Source: Aquimarina acroporae
Lineage (GTDB): Bacteria > Bacteroidota > Bacteroidia > Flavobacteriales > Flavobacteriaceae
Length of the DNA stretch: 64,000 bases
Assembly: GCF_023195925.1 (NCBI RefSeq)
Contig: NZ_JALPRE010000003.1
Location: forward strand, 620,001-684,000
Reading direction: 5' to 3'
Under the pieces are notes generated by a model. That model had not been told where the DNA came from. It did not search any database and saw only the letters and a list, made by a program, of their open reading frames with translations. Each line of letters opens with the position of its first letter. Position 1 is the first letter of the stretch. Shown one piece after another: positions 17,429 through 27,324 of the stretch. The position numbers were made by a program, and so were the translations under genes.

Positions 17429-18149
17429 GTTCTAGTAACTTTTTTGCTTCATTAGCTTTAAATTTACCCTCTCTACTAATAATCTTGAGTATTTCACGTG
17501 CTTTTGATAACTCATCATTCTTGAGAAATGCTAGCGCCAAATACCATCGGGATTCGTTCAAAAAGTCTTGTCCTTTTGTAATAACATTTTTAAACTCTTG
17601 AATAGCCTTGTTCGCCTGATTATTTTCTAAATAGGCGTGCCCTAAATAAAAATGGATATATGCATGATCCCGTTGAGAACTTAGTTCCTCTAGTAGTTCT
17701 ACAGTTTTGTTATAATTGTCAGACTCGTAGGCTTCAAAAGCTAGTAGTTCTGCAGTTTCTTCTTGGTTGTCACTACGATTAATAGGGAATACAGTATTCG
17801 GGTATTTCTCATAGTACGATGCAAATAATTGCTCTGGAGAGTTGCTCCAATAAGAAGTGTACATATAGATACCTAGAGAAATAAGTAATACTATGGAAGC
17901 AGCAATACGAAATATTTTCCAAGGTATGATTTTTGGTTCAGACGAAGTATGTATATCAGTTTCTAAATTCGAAACATTTTCTTCCAAAATACTTCTGTTT
18001 TTAGCTTTAATAACTCTTTGAACACTTTTTTCGAATTCAAATTGCGCTTTAAACTCACTGTCATCTTCAAGCAATTTGGTAAAGACCAACTGTTCTTCTG
18101 AAGACAGATCATCTAAAAAATATTTATATAGTAATTCTTCTTTATTCAT
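17418..18149 (-). CDS. Membrane anti-sigma factor with periplasmic TPR domain
   Basis: This 243-residue protein has a cytoplasmic N-terminal part (1-75, MNKEELLYKYFLDDLSSEEQ, an anti-sigma-like acidic helical region without zinc ligands). One membrane helix follows (about 78-98, IFRIAASIVLLISLGIYMYT), and the C-terminal part (about 120-243) carries TPR-like repeats (AYIHFYLGHAYLENNQANKA, SRWYLALAFLKNDELSKA). It starts inside the end of the sigma factor gene (8-base overlap), the usual sigma/anti-sigma arrangement. The TPR part should be in the periplasm, where it could bind the TPR-CHAT protein encoded convergently. This layout differs from the FecR-type anti-sigma factors of TonB systems. 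Its function is inferred from topology and neighbours. Confidence 0.82.
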   Translation of the reverse strand: MNKEELLYKYFLDDLSSEEQLVFTKLLEDDSEFKAQFEFEKSVQRVIKAKNRSILEENVSNLETDIHTSSEPKIIPWKIFRIAASIVLLISLGIYMYTSYWSNSPEQLFASYYEKYPNTVFPINRSDNQEETAELLAFEAYESDNYNKTVELLEELSSQRDHAYIHFYLGHAYLENNQANKAIQEFKNVITKGQDFLNESRWYLALAFLKNDELSKAREILKIISREGKFKANEAKKLLELTD

Positions 18150-18720
18150 TTTGTTTTGGGGTAGAATGAAACAGTTGTTTAAGGGTTTTAAGACATCTGG
18201 ACTTTTGACTTTTTACAACATTTTCAGAATTGTAATTGCCAAAAGACATAATCTCTTTAATACTATATTTTTTGTAGTAAAACATAATCAAAATGGCTTT
18301 ACACTTTTCTCCTAATTGATCAAAGTACATAGCCAATAGTTCTTCTTTGGTAGTTAGTTTTTCAAATTCTAAATCAAAAGCTTCAATTGATGCATCATTT
18401 TCATTATAAAAGTTGAATATAGATTCATCATTAACCTTATGCTTATTCTTACGCAATCTTTCCAGAATTTTATATTTTCCAATACTTATTAAATATGTAG
18501 ATAAAGTGCTGGATAATTCTATCAATTTTCCACTTACAATATTTTCATATAAAGTGATATAAGAATCCTGATAAATGTCTAATATATCTTGTGATTCAAG
18601 GCCATATTTTTTGGCAAAACTTAAAAACTTCGTTCTATTATCTTGGTATACTTTTTTAAAAGCATCATCGCTTCCTCTTTTAAGTTCTTCAAGTAGAATT
18701 ACGTCTTTGCTTTTATTCAT
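18142..18720 (-). CDS. ECF-type RNA polymerase sigma factor
   Basis: This 192-residue protein has sigma region 2 (about 20-95: DAFKKVYQDNRTKFLSFAKK, DILDIYQDSYITLYENI, YLISIGKYKILERLRK) and region 4 (about 125-185: GEKCKAILIMFYYKKYSIKEI, NSENVVKSQKSRCLKTLKQLF), with no region 3 or 1.1. It is the first gene of a two-gene unit with the anti-sigma factor. An inverted repeat containing AAAGGTTAACA lies 17 bases before its start codon and is shared with the divergent Tc toxin promoter region, so the sigma factor may control itself and the toxin. Confidence 0.93.
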   Translation of the reverse strand: MNKSKDVILLEELKRGSDDAFKKVYQDNRTKFLSFAKKYGLESQDILDIYQDSYITLYENIVSGKLIELSSTLSTYLISIGKYKILERLRKNKHKVNDESIFNFYNENDASIEAFDLEFEKLTTKEELLAMYFDQLGEKCKAILIMFYYKKYSIKEIMSFGNYNSENVVKSQKSRCLKTLKQLFHSTPKQNE

Positions 18721-18737
18721 TATTGCTATTAAATGAT

Positions 18738-18777
18738 AAAGGTTAACAAAAAAAAGAATAAAAACATGTTAACCTTT
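18738..18777. promoter_or_regulatory. Divergent inverted repeat between sigma factor and Tc toxin genes
   Basis: A perfect 11-bp inverted repeat (AAAGGTTAACA at 18738-18748, TGTTAACCTTT at 18767-18777) with an 18-base spacer lies in the 156-base divergent region. Each arm points toward one gene: the left arm toward the sigma gene on the minus strand, the right arm toward the Tc toxin gene. The right arm extended by one base is identical to the motif at 13118-13129. No TAnnTTTG element occurs in this region. It is either a pair of divergent alternative-sigma promoters or a dimeric operator. Confidence 0.5.
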
Positions 18778-18876
18778 TTGATTTTCTGTATTAAGAAAAC
18801 AAATAACACTTTGTAGTTGTCAAGGTAATAACATTTTTGATCCCCGCAAAATTGTAAATTTTAAAACATCACATTT

Positions 18877-21800
18877 ATGGAAAATGGTAATGAAGGGATT
18901 TCGTTTTTGCAAATCAATCCCGAAGATCTTAAAGTGCCTTTTAACGCATCAGTTTCAGAACAGACAGGGGCAGCCAATGTTGTGGTTGATATACCCTTAA
19001 CTGCAGGAAGAAATGGTATACAACCTGGACTTACCTTGGCGTATAGCTCTGGTAGTAGAAATTCGGTTTTTGGGTCTGGCTGGGAACTGCAAGGGATACC
19101 TTCGATTGGAATAAGTTTAAAAGACGGATATCCCAAGTATGACCATACAGACAAGTATGCTTTTGGAGGACAGGAACTAATTGTTTGGATGGTTGAAACA
19201 GATGGGGTTTGGGAACCTAGAACAGAGGAAAATGATGAGTTTTACATTCAGTATTTCAGAAATAAAGTGGATACTTCTTTTACTCGTTTTGAAAAATGGA
19301 TTAATAAAATTTCAAGAGCTATTCATTGGCGGGTACATAGCCAAAATAATCAAGTCATGATTTTTGGACATTCATCAGACCATAGCAGCAAAATCTATGA
19401 CCCTGCAGATACTACTAGAATCTTTCAATGGTTACTCGAGGAAGTCTATGACAATACGGGAAATGCTATGCGGTATGAATATATATCAGAAAGCAATACC
19501 AACATTGATGCTAATACCAGCTATGAAAGAAATAGAATATACAAAGGATTAGGAAATGCCCAAAAATACCTGAAACGCATTTATTATGGGAATACAACTC
19601 CAGTGCTACCTCATAACTCGATTAGTGATCCAAACTGGTTGTATGAAGTAGTATTCGATTTTGGAGAACATCCTTTAGAAAACCAGATTCCTCAATATGA
19701 TGAAGTGCCCGAACAATTACCAGTTAGACCAGATGCATTTTCATCATACATAGCAGGTTTTGAGCAAAGAATATATAGATTATGCCATAGAGTATTGATG
19801 TTTCATCGTATCGAAGAATTAGGGCAAACTCCTACATTAGTAGGAAGTTTGGAGTTGAATCATGACCTCAATGCTTCCGGGAGTACAATATCAGATATAT
19901 TTTATAAAGGTTTCCGAAGAAACGGTGATCAATATGAATTCAAAATACTTCCTCCTTTGTTATTTGAATATACTTCTCCTTCGGTACAATCCAGTTTTTT
20001 AACAGCTCCAGAACAAAGTATTGATAATATCCCAGCAGGGCTAGGTGGACTAAATTACAAATGGGTAGATCTTTATGGTGAAGGGCTACCGGGAATCTTA
20101 TATGAATCCAACGATGTTTGGTATTATAAACCAAATCTGGGAGGGGGGCGTTTGGGAAAACAACAGAAAGTTGAAGAAAAGCCAAATTTATCTTTTGGGA
20201 CCTATGCTTTAAGTGATTTCGATAGAGACGGGAATCTCAACTTAGTCATTATGCAAGGTCGCGAATCTGGATATTATGAATACAACAGAGATAAGGAAAC
20301 TTGGAACACTTTTACTTCTTTTACATCGATACCACATATTCGACAAATGGATGTCAACACCCAACTTCTTGATTTAACTGGAGATGGAAGGGCAGATATA
20401 CTAACTACAGAAGAAGATCGTATTATTTGGTATCCTTCAAAAGGAAAAGAAGGATTTGGAGAACCAAAACAAATAGCCAAACCACTATCTAATGGGGTAA
20501 GCAGAACACCTATGATTGGTTCAAATCCCATGCTAGATTACTTTTTTGTCGATATGAACGGATCAGGCCTTCCTGATCAAGTGCATGTGTATAATGGCAA
20601 GGTAGAGTATTGGCCAAATCTAGGAAACGGAAATTTTGGAGCAGGTATTATAATGGAAGATGCTCCACACCTGGATTTCGATTTTGAGTTGGATGCTAGC
20701 CGCATTCGACTGGTAGATCTTGATGGAAGTGGTACTTCAGATTTGGTCTATTTGGGTCGGGGAGAGATTACCTACTGGATCAATGCTTCGGGGAATCGTT
20801 TTGTAGAAGGAGGAACAATTACAGGGTTACCGTTTATTGATAATATTTCGAGTGCGCAGATCATAGATTTTTTAGGAAATGGCACTCCATGTCTGGTTTG
20901 GTCATCGATGTTAGCTATGCATGCCGATAGCCCTGTTCATTATTTGGAACTCACCAATGGCGTAAAACCAAGATTGCTCACTAGTATTGAAAATTCAATG
21001 GGATTGGAAACTCGATTTCATTACGGATATTCTGGAGAACATTATTTAAGAGATAAACAAAGTGATTACCCATGGATGACCAGAATACCATCACACCAAA
21101 CTGTTGCTGATGCTGTAGAAATGATCGATCATATTGCACATACACGTTTTATGCAACGGTATGAATATCATGATGGATTTTATGATGGAGAAGAAAGAGC
21201 GTTTAGAGGATTTTGTTTGGTAGATCAATATGATTCAGACAGTTATTTGGGGAGTTCTACAATTCCTGAAACACAATTCACAGATCCTGTATGCGTGCGT
21301 AAATGGTTTCATAATGGTGCGCCGGGTTGGCAGCAGACGCGATCAGAAAGTTATTATCCATACGATAGTTATAGCACTCAATTGAAAGATTTTCATATAG
21401 AAACGATAAATGATTTAGGACCAGAAGAATTTTTTGATCTCATAAGAAGTGTAGCCGGACAACCTTTAAGAACCGAAATTTATGGACTTACCAGAGAAGG
21501 TGAAAGAAACGAACATCCTTTTCAGATAACACATACCAATTATACCATACGTAGAACACAACCCAGAAAAGAAATATATGATCCTTCTGTAGCGGTGTTC
21601 CAAAGAGAAAGTCTTGAAATTGTATATGAAGAAGATGCTGAAGACCCTTTAATTAGGCATAGTATGTATTTGGGAATTGATGACTTTGGAGTTCCTGTTC
21701 AACAGGTTGCAATTGCCTACCCCAGAATTCATGAAGAAGCAACCGAAGAGCAACAGTTGTTTCATATCAAAGGATCAGAAACAAATGTATTGCATATTGA

Positions 21801-24800
21801 CGAACGGGATCGATATGAAATAGCTATTCCTTTAGAGAGCAAAAGCTTTGAATTTCGTCATACCGAAACTCCTTCCGAAGGAAATTTATATGATTTTGAG
21901 ATCGTAAAATCTCTATTCGATGTAACCAGCGGTTCTCCAATTTCGTTTGATGAAGAATTTACTCTTGAAAGAGAAGCAAAACTGTTGCAATGGAGTAAAA
22001 ATTACTACTGGAACGATGCCCAAACTGAGGTTTTGCCATGGCGATCGGTTGGACGTAAAATACTTATACACCATTCAGAAACTGCATGTTTTCATAATAG
22101 ATTTTTAGAAAGTGTTTTGGAAGATCGATATACTGAAAGGTTAGCCATAGAAGGGCATTATGTGTTTCATGATGAATTATGGTGGCAATCAAGTGCAATA
22201 CTAGAGTATTTACCAGAAAATGAATTTTATTTACCTAGTGGTGAAACTCAAATCGATGGGGGTAGGGTTATATATACTTACGACCCATATTATGTTACGC
22301 TCACAGGATCAACAGCAGTTTTGGTAGACCAAACAGGAGTTATTATTGCTCGTAATACAACTTCAGCTATTATAGATTACCATGTCATTGCCCCATTTGA
22401 AATTGAAGATGCAAACCGAAATATTTCTGAGGTATACTATGATCCGTTTGGAGTGATTATTCGATCGTCGTTACATGGAGAATTGCTGTCTGATACTGGA
22501 GTTTTAGAACCGTTTGGGCATAATCGTTTAGAGAACTATATCGAACCAGATGAAATTAGTTTTGATGTAATCGTTCAAAATCCGGAGCAATATCTTCAGG
22601 AATGCGCCTCATTTTTTTATTACGAATTAGATAGTTGGCAACGTTTTCGACTTCCTCTGCGTAGTTTGAATTTGGTACGAGAAGAATGGGTGTTTGATGG
22701 AAATGGAAATTATCAACCGGAAGGTAATTTTCAACTTTCGGTAAATTATGTAGATGGTTTTTCGCGAACTGTACAGACCAAAACTCTAGTAGAAGCAGGA
22801 GAAGATACCATAAGATATAATGATGATGATGAAATTGTGGTAGGAAGCGACGGAGAACCAGAATTATATACTTCTACCGAACCACGTTGGAGAGTGTCAG
22901 GACACACAATCTATAATAATAAACAACAACCCGTACAGCAATATGAAACATATTTTAGCCCGATCATAGATTTTGAAAATGATGAGGTGCTAGAAACGTT
23001 TGGCGTATCTGGTCTGCTAGAATATGATGCTTTAGGAAGACAAAAGCGTATCATTCTGGCCGATGGAACTCAGAATTATGTAGAAATTACTCCTTGGCAA
23101 ACAAGACAATATGATGCCAACGACGCTATTGAAGGAAGTCTTTATGCCCTTCGGGTCGAGGCTACGTATCCTTCAGACAGTCCAGAGCGAATAGCCTTGC
23201 AAAAATCTGAACAGCACTATAACACACCAGTAATTACCAATGTTGATGCATTGGGCCGGGTGTTCCTTACCGAAGAGGCCGATGAGAATGGCAATATTCG
23301 TAGAAATAGAATAGTTCATGACGAATTAGGCAATCCTAGTGAAATTATTGATCCAAGAGGTCTTATTGCTTTTACCTATGCTAGAGATATGCAAGGGAGA
23401 GTATTACATGAAGTGAGTATGGATGCCGGCCTTAAATGGCAATTCGTAAATGCACTAAACCAACCTGTTCATTTATGGGATGGTAAGGATGTTCATCAGC
23501 AACTTAGCTACGATACCTGGGGCCGGGTAACAGAAAAATTTGTCGATGGAGCTTTAGATATGAATCACTTAACCGAGCGATATGTGTATGCAGAAAACAC
23601 ATCGAGCACCGACCTATGGCAACATAATCTAGCAGGGCAATTGGTAGAATATTATGATCCAGCTGGAGTACATAGATTTTATCGCTTCGATATCTTGGGT
23701 AATGTCTTGTTTAAAGATCGCCGTCTCTTAGAAAATTATCAGGAAATTCCAGACTGGTCAGGTACGGTTACTCCGGTTTGGATGGCCGGCCCAGCTTTTG
23801 AAAGCCGAATTTCGTATGATGCTTTAGGTAGACCAGTACTTCAAGATCTACCTGATGGAACGATAAGAAGATATCACTATTTCCAAAGCGGGGCCGTTCA
23901 TGAAGTATTACTAAGTACTGCAGATGGGGTGCTTTCTGAACAACCTATAGTAAGAGAAAGTAAGTACAATGCCAGAGGACAACGAAAAGAGCTTGTTTTA
24001 GGAAATGATGTAGTGCAGCAATATGAATACGATACTTTAAATTTCAGATTACAACGCAAAACCAGTTTTAGAAGAGCAACTCCCAATACTACTGCGAGGC
24101 AATATCAAAATATGCGATATACCTATGATGCGGTGGGTAACATCACTCATATTGCAGATACGGCAAGACCTAATGATACGCTTTTATTTAGCCTGCCAAG
24201 GATACAACAGTATACCTATGATGCTTTTTATCAATTAATACAAGCCGAAGGGAGAACTCACGAAGCTTTAGAGCGAACAGATTATGCTCACGCCACAGAT
24301 ACTCCTGGATTTGTAAAAGGAACCCGACATATCTCTTTGAGTAATATGAACCTGGTGAGAACCTATACGCGAAGATATGAGTATGATTTAAATGGGAATA
24401 TGCGATCTATGACCCATCATTCTGGTACTAGACCAGGCGATGTGTTACGATGGAGACGCAATCTATGGATTTCTGAAACTTCAAATCGATCTTTAGAACT
24501 AGAAGACTTGAATGGAGTTCCGGTAACCGATCCTGAAACGCGATTTGATGAAAATGGAAACCTAGGTTATATGTCACACCTTCGACAAGTAGAATGGAAC
24601 TATCTCAATCAACTTTCTGCAGCAGTTATCATTGAACGTACTAGCGACGAGAATGATGCTGAGTATTATGTGTATGGTGGAGACGGGCAACGAGTACGTA
24701 AAATCACCAGACGTATGAACAATGGCGAGATGGAAACCACCGAAAAGATATATCTGGATGGTTGTGAGATTAAACGTGTTCGTCAAGGAGATACCTTATT

Positions 24801-27099
24801 ATTAGAACGATATACTTCGCATCTCAGTGATGGAGAAGAGCGAGTAGGGTTACTTCATCAATGGACCATAGATACCTTAGGTGCAGAGACCGATACGATT
24901 AGTGACAAAAGAATACATTACCAGCTTAATGACCATTTAGGATCATCGACCTATGAGCTTAATGAAGAAGGAGATATTATTAATTATGAAGAGTATTTTT
25001 CCTTTGGGGGTTCGGCTTTTATGTTTGGTGAGCAAATACGGGATGTACAGCTAAAGGATTATCGATATACCGGTAAAGAACGTGACGATGCAACTCAGCT
25101 TTATTATTATGGATACCGCTATTATGCCCCTTGGCTATGTCGTTGGCTTAATCCAGACCCTATTGGTCGCGAAGACGGACTCAATATTTACCAATTTGTG
25201 CATAATAACCCCATAAATGAAGTTGATCCAGATGGGTTGCAGAGTAGTGAGTCTACAACCGAACAAAGAAGGTGGACTTCAACCACTCGAACTCCAAACG
25301 AAAGTGGTGCAGAAAGTTTACAGGTACACGAATATACCTTTAATTCAACAACAGATGAAAGAGCATTTCTTAGTGAATGGATTCGTGAACATCCTGAGGG
25401 TATAGTTATTTATAATGGAGTTTCATACTCTTCGGATAGTGGGCTTCTATCATTGATTTTAAATGGTTCCCCTTCTATGACTCAAGAAGAAATAATGGAT
25501 CAAGTATTTGATCCTAGCGAAGGAGATTCAGCTTCAAGTGATGATACTGGATCTGGGACTTCAGGCTCAGAAGAGAATGAAGGAGGTGGCTCTGGCACAA
25601 CAATTGGCAATGGATCTGGAAATGAGGGAGAAGGGGAAGGTCAGAGCAATATTGGAGACGATGAACGAGGAGGCTCAGGACAAGATGGAGAAACAGCAAG
25701 AGAAGGAAGAAATGGTAATGCAAATCGCCAGGGTCTCGGTAGACAATTAGGAAGACCAGGAGCTACAGGAACTGGAAATGGAAGAACGCCTCAAAGAGAG
25801 AGAGTGCCGGGTGTTCCTGAAGGAGAAAATAGACCCGAAAACCAAGGGTTAACACCTCAAGAAGGAAGTGTTGATTCTAGAGCTACGGTAGATGGGAGTA
25901 TTGATGGTTCCTTATTGGCTCCCGAAAATGTGAATAGTGAATTGGCTAATGGGCAGCATAATCCAAATGCTACCCCGCAAAATCAAGAAGACGATTTGGC
26001 ATGGTGGCAAACAGCCTTAATCGTAATTGCTGCGGTCTTGGTTGCAATAGCGGTTACTATTTTAACCTTCGGAGCTGCATTAGCAGTAATGGGGACAGCC
26101 GCTGCAACTGCTTCGATTACGCAATTAGTAATAGCCGGTGCAGTTGCAGGGTTGGCCGCAGGAGTTGCTTCAGACGCTACTTCACAATTACTAACAATTG
26201 CAGCTAGTGATCAATTAACAATTGAAGATTATGATATTGGACAAACTGTGTTTTCTGGAGCTGTTGGTTTAGTAACAGGAGGATTGACTGCTGGGTTGGG
26301 AGGATATGCTGCTGGTGCCAGAAGTGCTGTATTAGCAGGTGAAGCCAGTTCTTTTCAATCTCTCATTGCAAGTGCAAGTACTAGAATTGGTTCTTCTGCT
26401 ATTACTAGAGCAGCTACCCATTCAACTTTGGGAGCAATAGAAGGTAGTGGAACAGAGGCTCTACGTCAGGCAATTTTTGAAGACGATTTTAATGGAACAG
26501 CTATTTTACAAGCAGGATTGATTAATGCTGGTATATCCGGAACAATAGGCACAATAACTGGCGGAACAAGATCAGGACAAACATCAGATTCTAATACACC
26601 ACCAAGTGCACTTTCCGCAAGAGCTCAGGAGCAAAGATCTATAATAGAAAGACTCCAGACAATAGTCGATAGAAGTGTTGATAGAGTAGCGAGAGCTGTA
26701 GATGAAGGAGATCGAGGTTTTCTTGAAAGGTACTTAACCTCATCTGAAGGTTCTGTAGCAAGAGTCGATCATTTATTAGATCCCAATGGTAGTTCCAAAG
26801 CTGCATTTTTTGGAACTGCTGTCGAGGCAAGAGTCAGAAGGGCTATTTATCATGATCCAGTTTTGCGACAACATATTGATCCATTAACTAGTGATTCTGG
26901 ATTTTTGGGAATACGGGAAGTAATAGGAAGAGGAGATAGAAGGGGATTTGCTGATTTAATAGGGAAACCTGAAGGTTCTCTTGGCGGGATTATCATTGAT
27001 ATTACAACAGATGCTGATAGAGCGGCGCATTTTCTTAGACTTTATCTAGAACGTGGTCTCGTAATTAGTTATTCTCGACCTTCTTTCTTAGGATTTTGA
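18877..27099 (+). CDS. Tc toxin TcB-TcC fusion (SpvB/Rhs) with 619-aa variable toxin tail
   Basis: This 2740-residue protein begins with a SpvB domain (about 10-350; PLTAGRNGIQPGLTLAYSSG, FGSGWELQGIPSI). FG-GAP/VCBS-like blades follow (about 385-700; DFDRDGNLNLVI, DLTGDGRADIL, DLDGSGTSDLVYLGR), then TcdB middle domains (about 700-1100) and YD/Rhs repeats forming the cocoon (about 1440-2110). The core ends with YRYTGKERD...YYYGYRYYAPWLCRWL, NPDPIGREDG and DPDGL (Leu2121), the conserved autoproteolysis region of TcC. The variable tail, residues 2122-2740, has a Gly/Ser/Glu-rich linker, two hydrophobic stretches (about 2378-2438 and 2458-2488) and a compact C-terminal domain (about 2585-2740). 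No signal peptide and no immunity gene are seen. With the TcA gene downstream it makes a complete Tc complex. Confidence 0.93.
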   Translation: MENGNEGISFLQINPEDLKVPFNASVSEQTGAANVVVDIPLTAGRNGIQPGLTLAYSSGSRNSVFGSGWELQGIPSIGISLKDGYPKYDHTDKYAFGGQELIVWMVETDGVWEPRTEENDEFYIQYFRNKVDTSFTRFEKWINKISRAIHWRVHSQNNQVMIFGHSSDHSSKIYDPADTTRIFQWLLEEVYDNTGNAMRYEYISESNTNIDANTSYERNRIYKGLGNAQKYLKRIYYGNTTPVLPHNSISDPNWLYEVVFDFGEHPLENQIPQYDEVPEQLPVRPDAFSSYIAGFEQRIYRLCHRVLMFHRIEELGQTPTLVGSLELNHDLNASGSTISDIFYKGFRRNGDQYEFKILPPLLFEYTSPSVQSSFLTAPEQSIDNIPAGLGGLNYKWVDLYGEGLPGILYESNDVWYYKPNLGGGRLGKQQKVEEKPNLSFGTYALSDFDRDGNLNLVIMQGRESGYYEYNRDKETWNTFTSFTSIPHIRQMDVNTQLLDLTGDGRADILTTEEDRIIWYPSKGKEGFGEPKQIAKPLSNGVSRTPMIGSNPMLDYFFVDMNGSGLPDQVHVYNGKVEYWPNLGNGNFGAGIIMEDAPHLDFDFELDASRIRLVDLDGSGTSDLVYLGRGEITYWINASGNRFVEGGTITGLPFIDNISSAQIIDFLGNGTPCLVWSSMLAMHADSPVHYLELTNGVKPRLLTSIENSMGLETRFHYGYSGEHYLRDKQSDYPWMTRIPSHQTVADAVEMIDHIAHTRFMQRYEYHDGFYDGEERAFRGFCLVDQYDSDSYLGSSTIPETQFTDPVCVRKWFHNGAPGWQQTRSESYYPYDSYSTQLKDFHIETINDLGPEEFFDLIRSVAGQPLRTEIYGLTREGERNEHPFQITHTNYTIRRTQPRKEIYDPSVAVFQRESLEIVYEEDAEDPLIRHSMYLGIDDFGVPVQQVAIAYPRIHEEATEEQQLFHIKGSETNVLHIDERDRYEIAIPLESKSFEFRHTETPSEGNLYDFEIVKSLFDVTSGSPISFDEEFTLEREAKLLQWSKNYYWNDAQTEVLPWRSVGRKILIHHSETACFHNRFLESVLEDRYTERLAIEGHYVFHDELWWQSSAILEYLPENEFYLPSGETQIDGGRVIYTYDPYYVTLTGSTAVLVDQTGVIIARNTTSAIIDYHVIAPFEIEDANRNISEVYYDPFGVIIRSSLHGELLSDTGVLEPFGHNRLENYIEPDEISFDVIVQNPEQYLQECASFFYYELDSWQRFRLPLRSLNLVREEWVFDGNGNYQPEGNFQLSVNYVDGFSRTVQTKTLVEAGEDTIRYNDDDEIVVGSDGEPELYTSTEPRWRVSGHTIYNNKQQPVQQYETYFSPIIDFENDEVLETFGVSGLLEYDALGRQKRIILADGTQNYVEITPWQTRQYDANDAIEGSLYALRVEATYPSDSPERIALQKSEQHYNTPVITNVDALGRVFLTEEADENGNIRRNRIVHDELGNPSEIIDPRGLIAFTYARDMQGRVLHEVSMDAGLKWQFVNALNQPVHLWDGKDVHQQLSYDTWGRVTEKFVDGALDMNHLTERYVYAENTSSTDLWQHNLAGQLVEYYDPAGVHRFYRFDILGNVLFKDRRLLENYQEIPDWSGTVTPVWMAGPAFESRISYDALGRPVLQDLPDGTIRRYHYFQSGAVHEVLLSTADGVLSEQPIVRESKYNARGQRKELVLGNDVVQQYEYDTLNFRLQRKTSFRRATPNTTARQYQNMRYTYDAVGNITHIADTARPNDTLLFSLPRIQQYTYDAFYQLIQAEGRTHEALERTDYAHATDTPGFVKGTRHISLSNMNLVRTYTRRYEYDLNGNMRSMTHHSGTRPGDVLRWRRNLWISETSNRSLELEDLNGVPVTDPETRFDENGNLGYMSHLRQVEWNYLNQLSAAVIIERTSDENDAEYYVYGGDGQRVRKITRRMNNGEMETTEKIYLDGCEIKRVRQGDTLLLERYTSHLSDGEERVGLLHQWTIDTLGAETDTISDKRIHYQLNDHLGSSTYELNEEGDIINYEEYFSFGGSAFMFGEQIRDVQLKDYRYTGKERDDATQLYYYGYRYYAPWLCRWLNPDPIGREDGLNIYQFVHNNPINEVDPDGLQSSESTTEQRRWTSTTRTPNESGAESLQVHEYTFNSTTDERAFLSEWIREHPEGIVIYNGVSYSSDSGLLSLILNGSPSMTQEEIMDQVFDPSEGDSASSDDTGSGTSGSEENEGGGSGTTIGNGSGNEGEGEGQSNIGDDERGGSGQDGETAREGRNGNANRQGLGRQLGRPGATGTGNGRTPQRERVPGVPEGENRPENQGLTPQEGSVDSRATVDGSIDGSLLAPENVNSELANGQHNPNATPQNQEDDLAWWQTALIVIAAVLVAIAVTILTFGAALAVMGTAAATASITQLVIAGAVAGLAAGVASDATSQLLTIAASDQLTIEDYDIGQTVFSGAVGLVTGGLTAGLGGYAAGARSAVLAGEASSFQSLIASASTRIGSSAITRAATHSTLGAIEGSGTEALRQAIFEDDFNGTAILQAGLINAGISGTIGTITGGTRSGQTSDSNTPPSALSARAQEQRSIIERLQTIVDRSVDRVARAVDEGDRGFLERYLTSSEGSVARVDHLLDPNGSSKAAFFGTAVEARVRRAIYHDPVLRQHIDPLTSDSGFLGIREVIGRGDRRGFADLIGKPEGSLGGIIIDITTDADRAAHFLRLYLERGLVISYSRPSFLGF

Positions 27100-27173
27100 A
27101 GATTTAGAAATTTTGAAACTAAGGATGTTTTAAAGAATAATATTAGGAAGTTGTCCACCCCAAAACCCTAACA

Positions 27174-27206
27174 ATCATGACTCCAAAACTCATTTGGAGT
27201 CATGAT
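27174..27206. terminator. Perfect hairpin between the two Tc toxin genes
   Basis: A perfect 14-bp stem (ATCATGACTCCAAA / TTTGGAGTCATGAT) with a 5-base loop lies 75 bases after the TcB-TcC stop and 118 bases before the TcA start. No T run follows, so it is probably not a strong intrinsic terminator. It may stabilise the upstream mRNA or set the ratio of the two subunits. The rest of the 225-base gap holds nothing I recognise. Confidence 0.5.
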
Positions 27207-27324
27207 ACCCTTCCCCATTTATAACGTAAATCCCAATTGCATAGAAGTGAAATCTGTGTGGTGATAAGCGCCATCAAATAATTGCAAAAACAATAAAAAA
27301 AGTACAAACAAAAAATTAGAAATC

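Noticed and set aside
14690..18720. A CRISPR type III-E (Craspase) locus
   Set aside because: The TPR-CHAT plus sigma factor combination recalls it, but there is no Cas7-11, no Csx30 and no repeat array, and the CHAT protein has export and membrane signals.
27100..27324. An immunity gene for the Rhs/Tc toxin
   Set aside because: The 225-base gap has no plausible reading frame, only a hairpin. TcA follows directly, so this is a Tc complex rather than a contact-dependent Rhs toxin/immunity pair.
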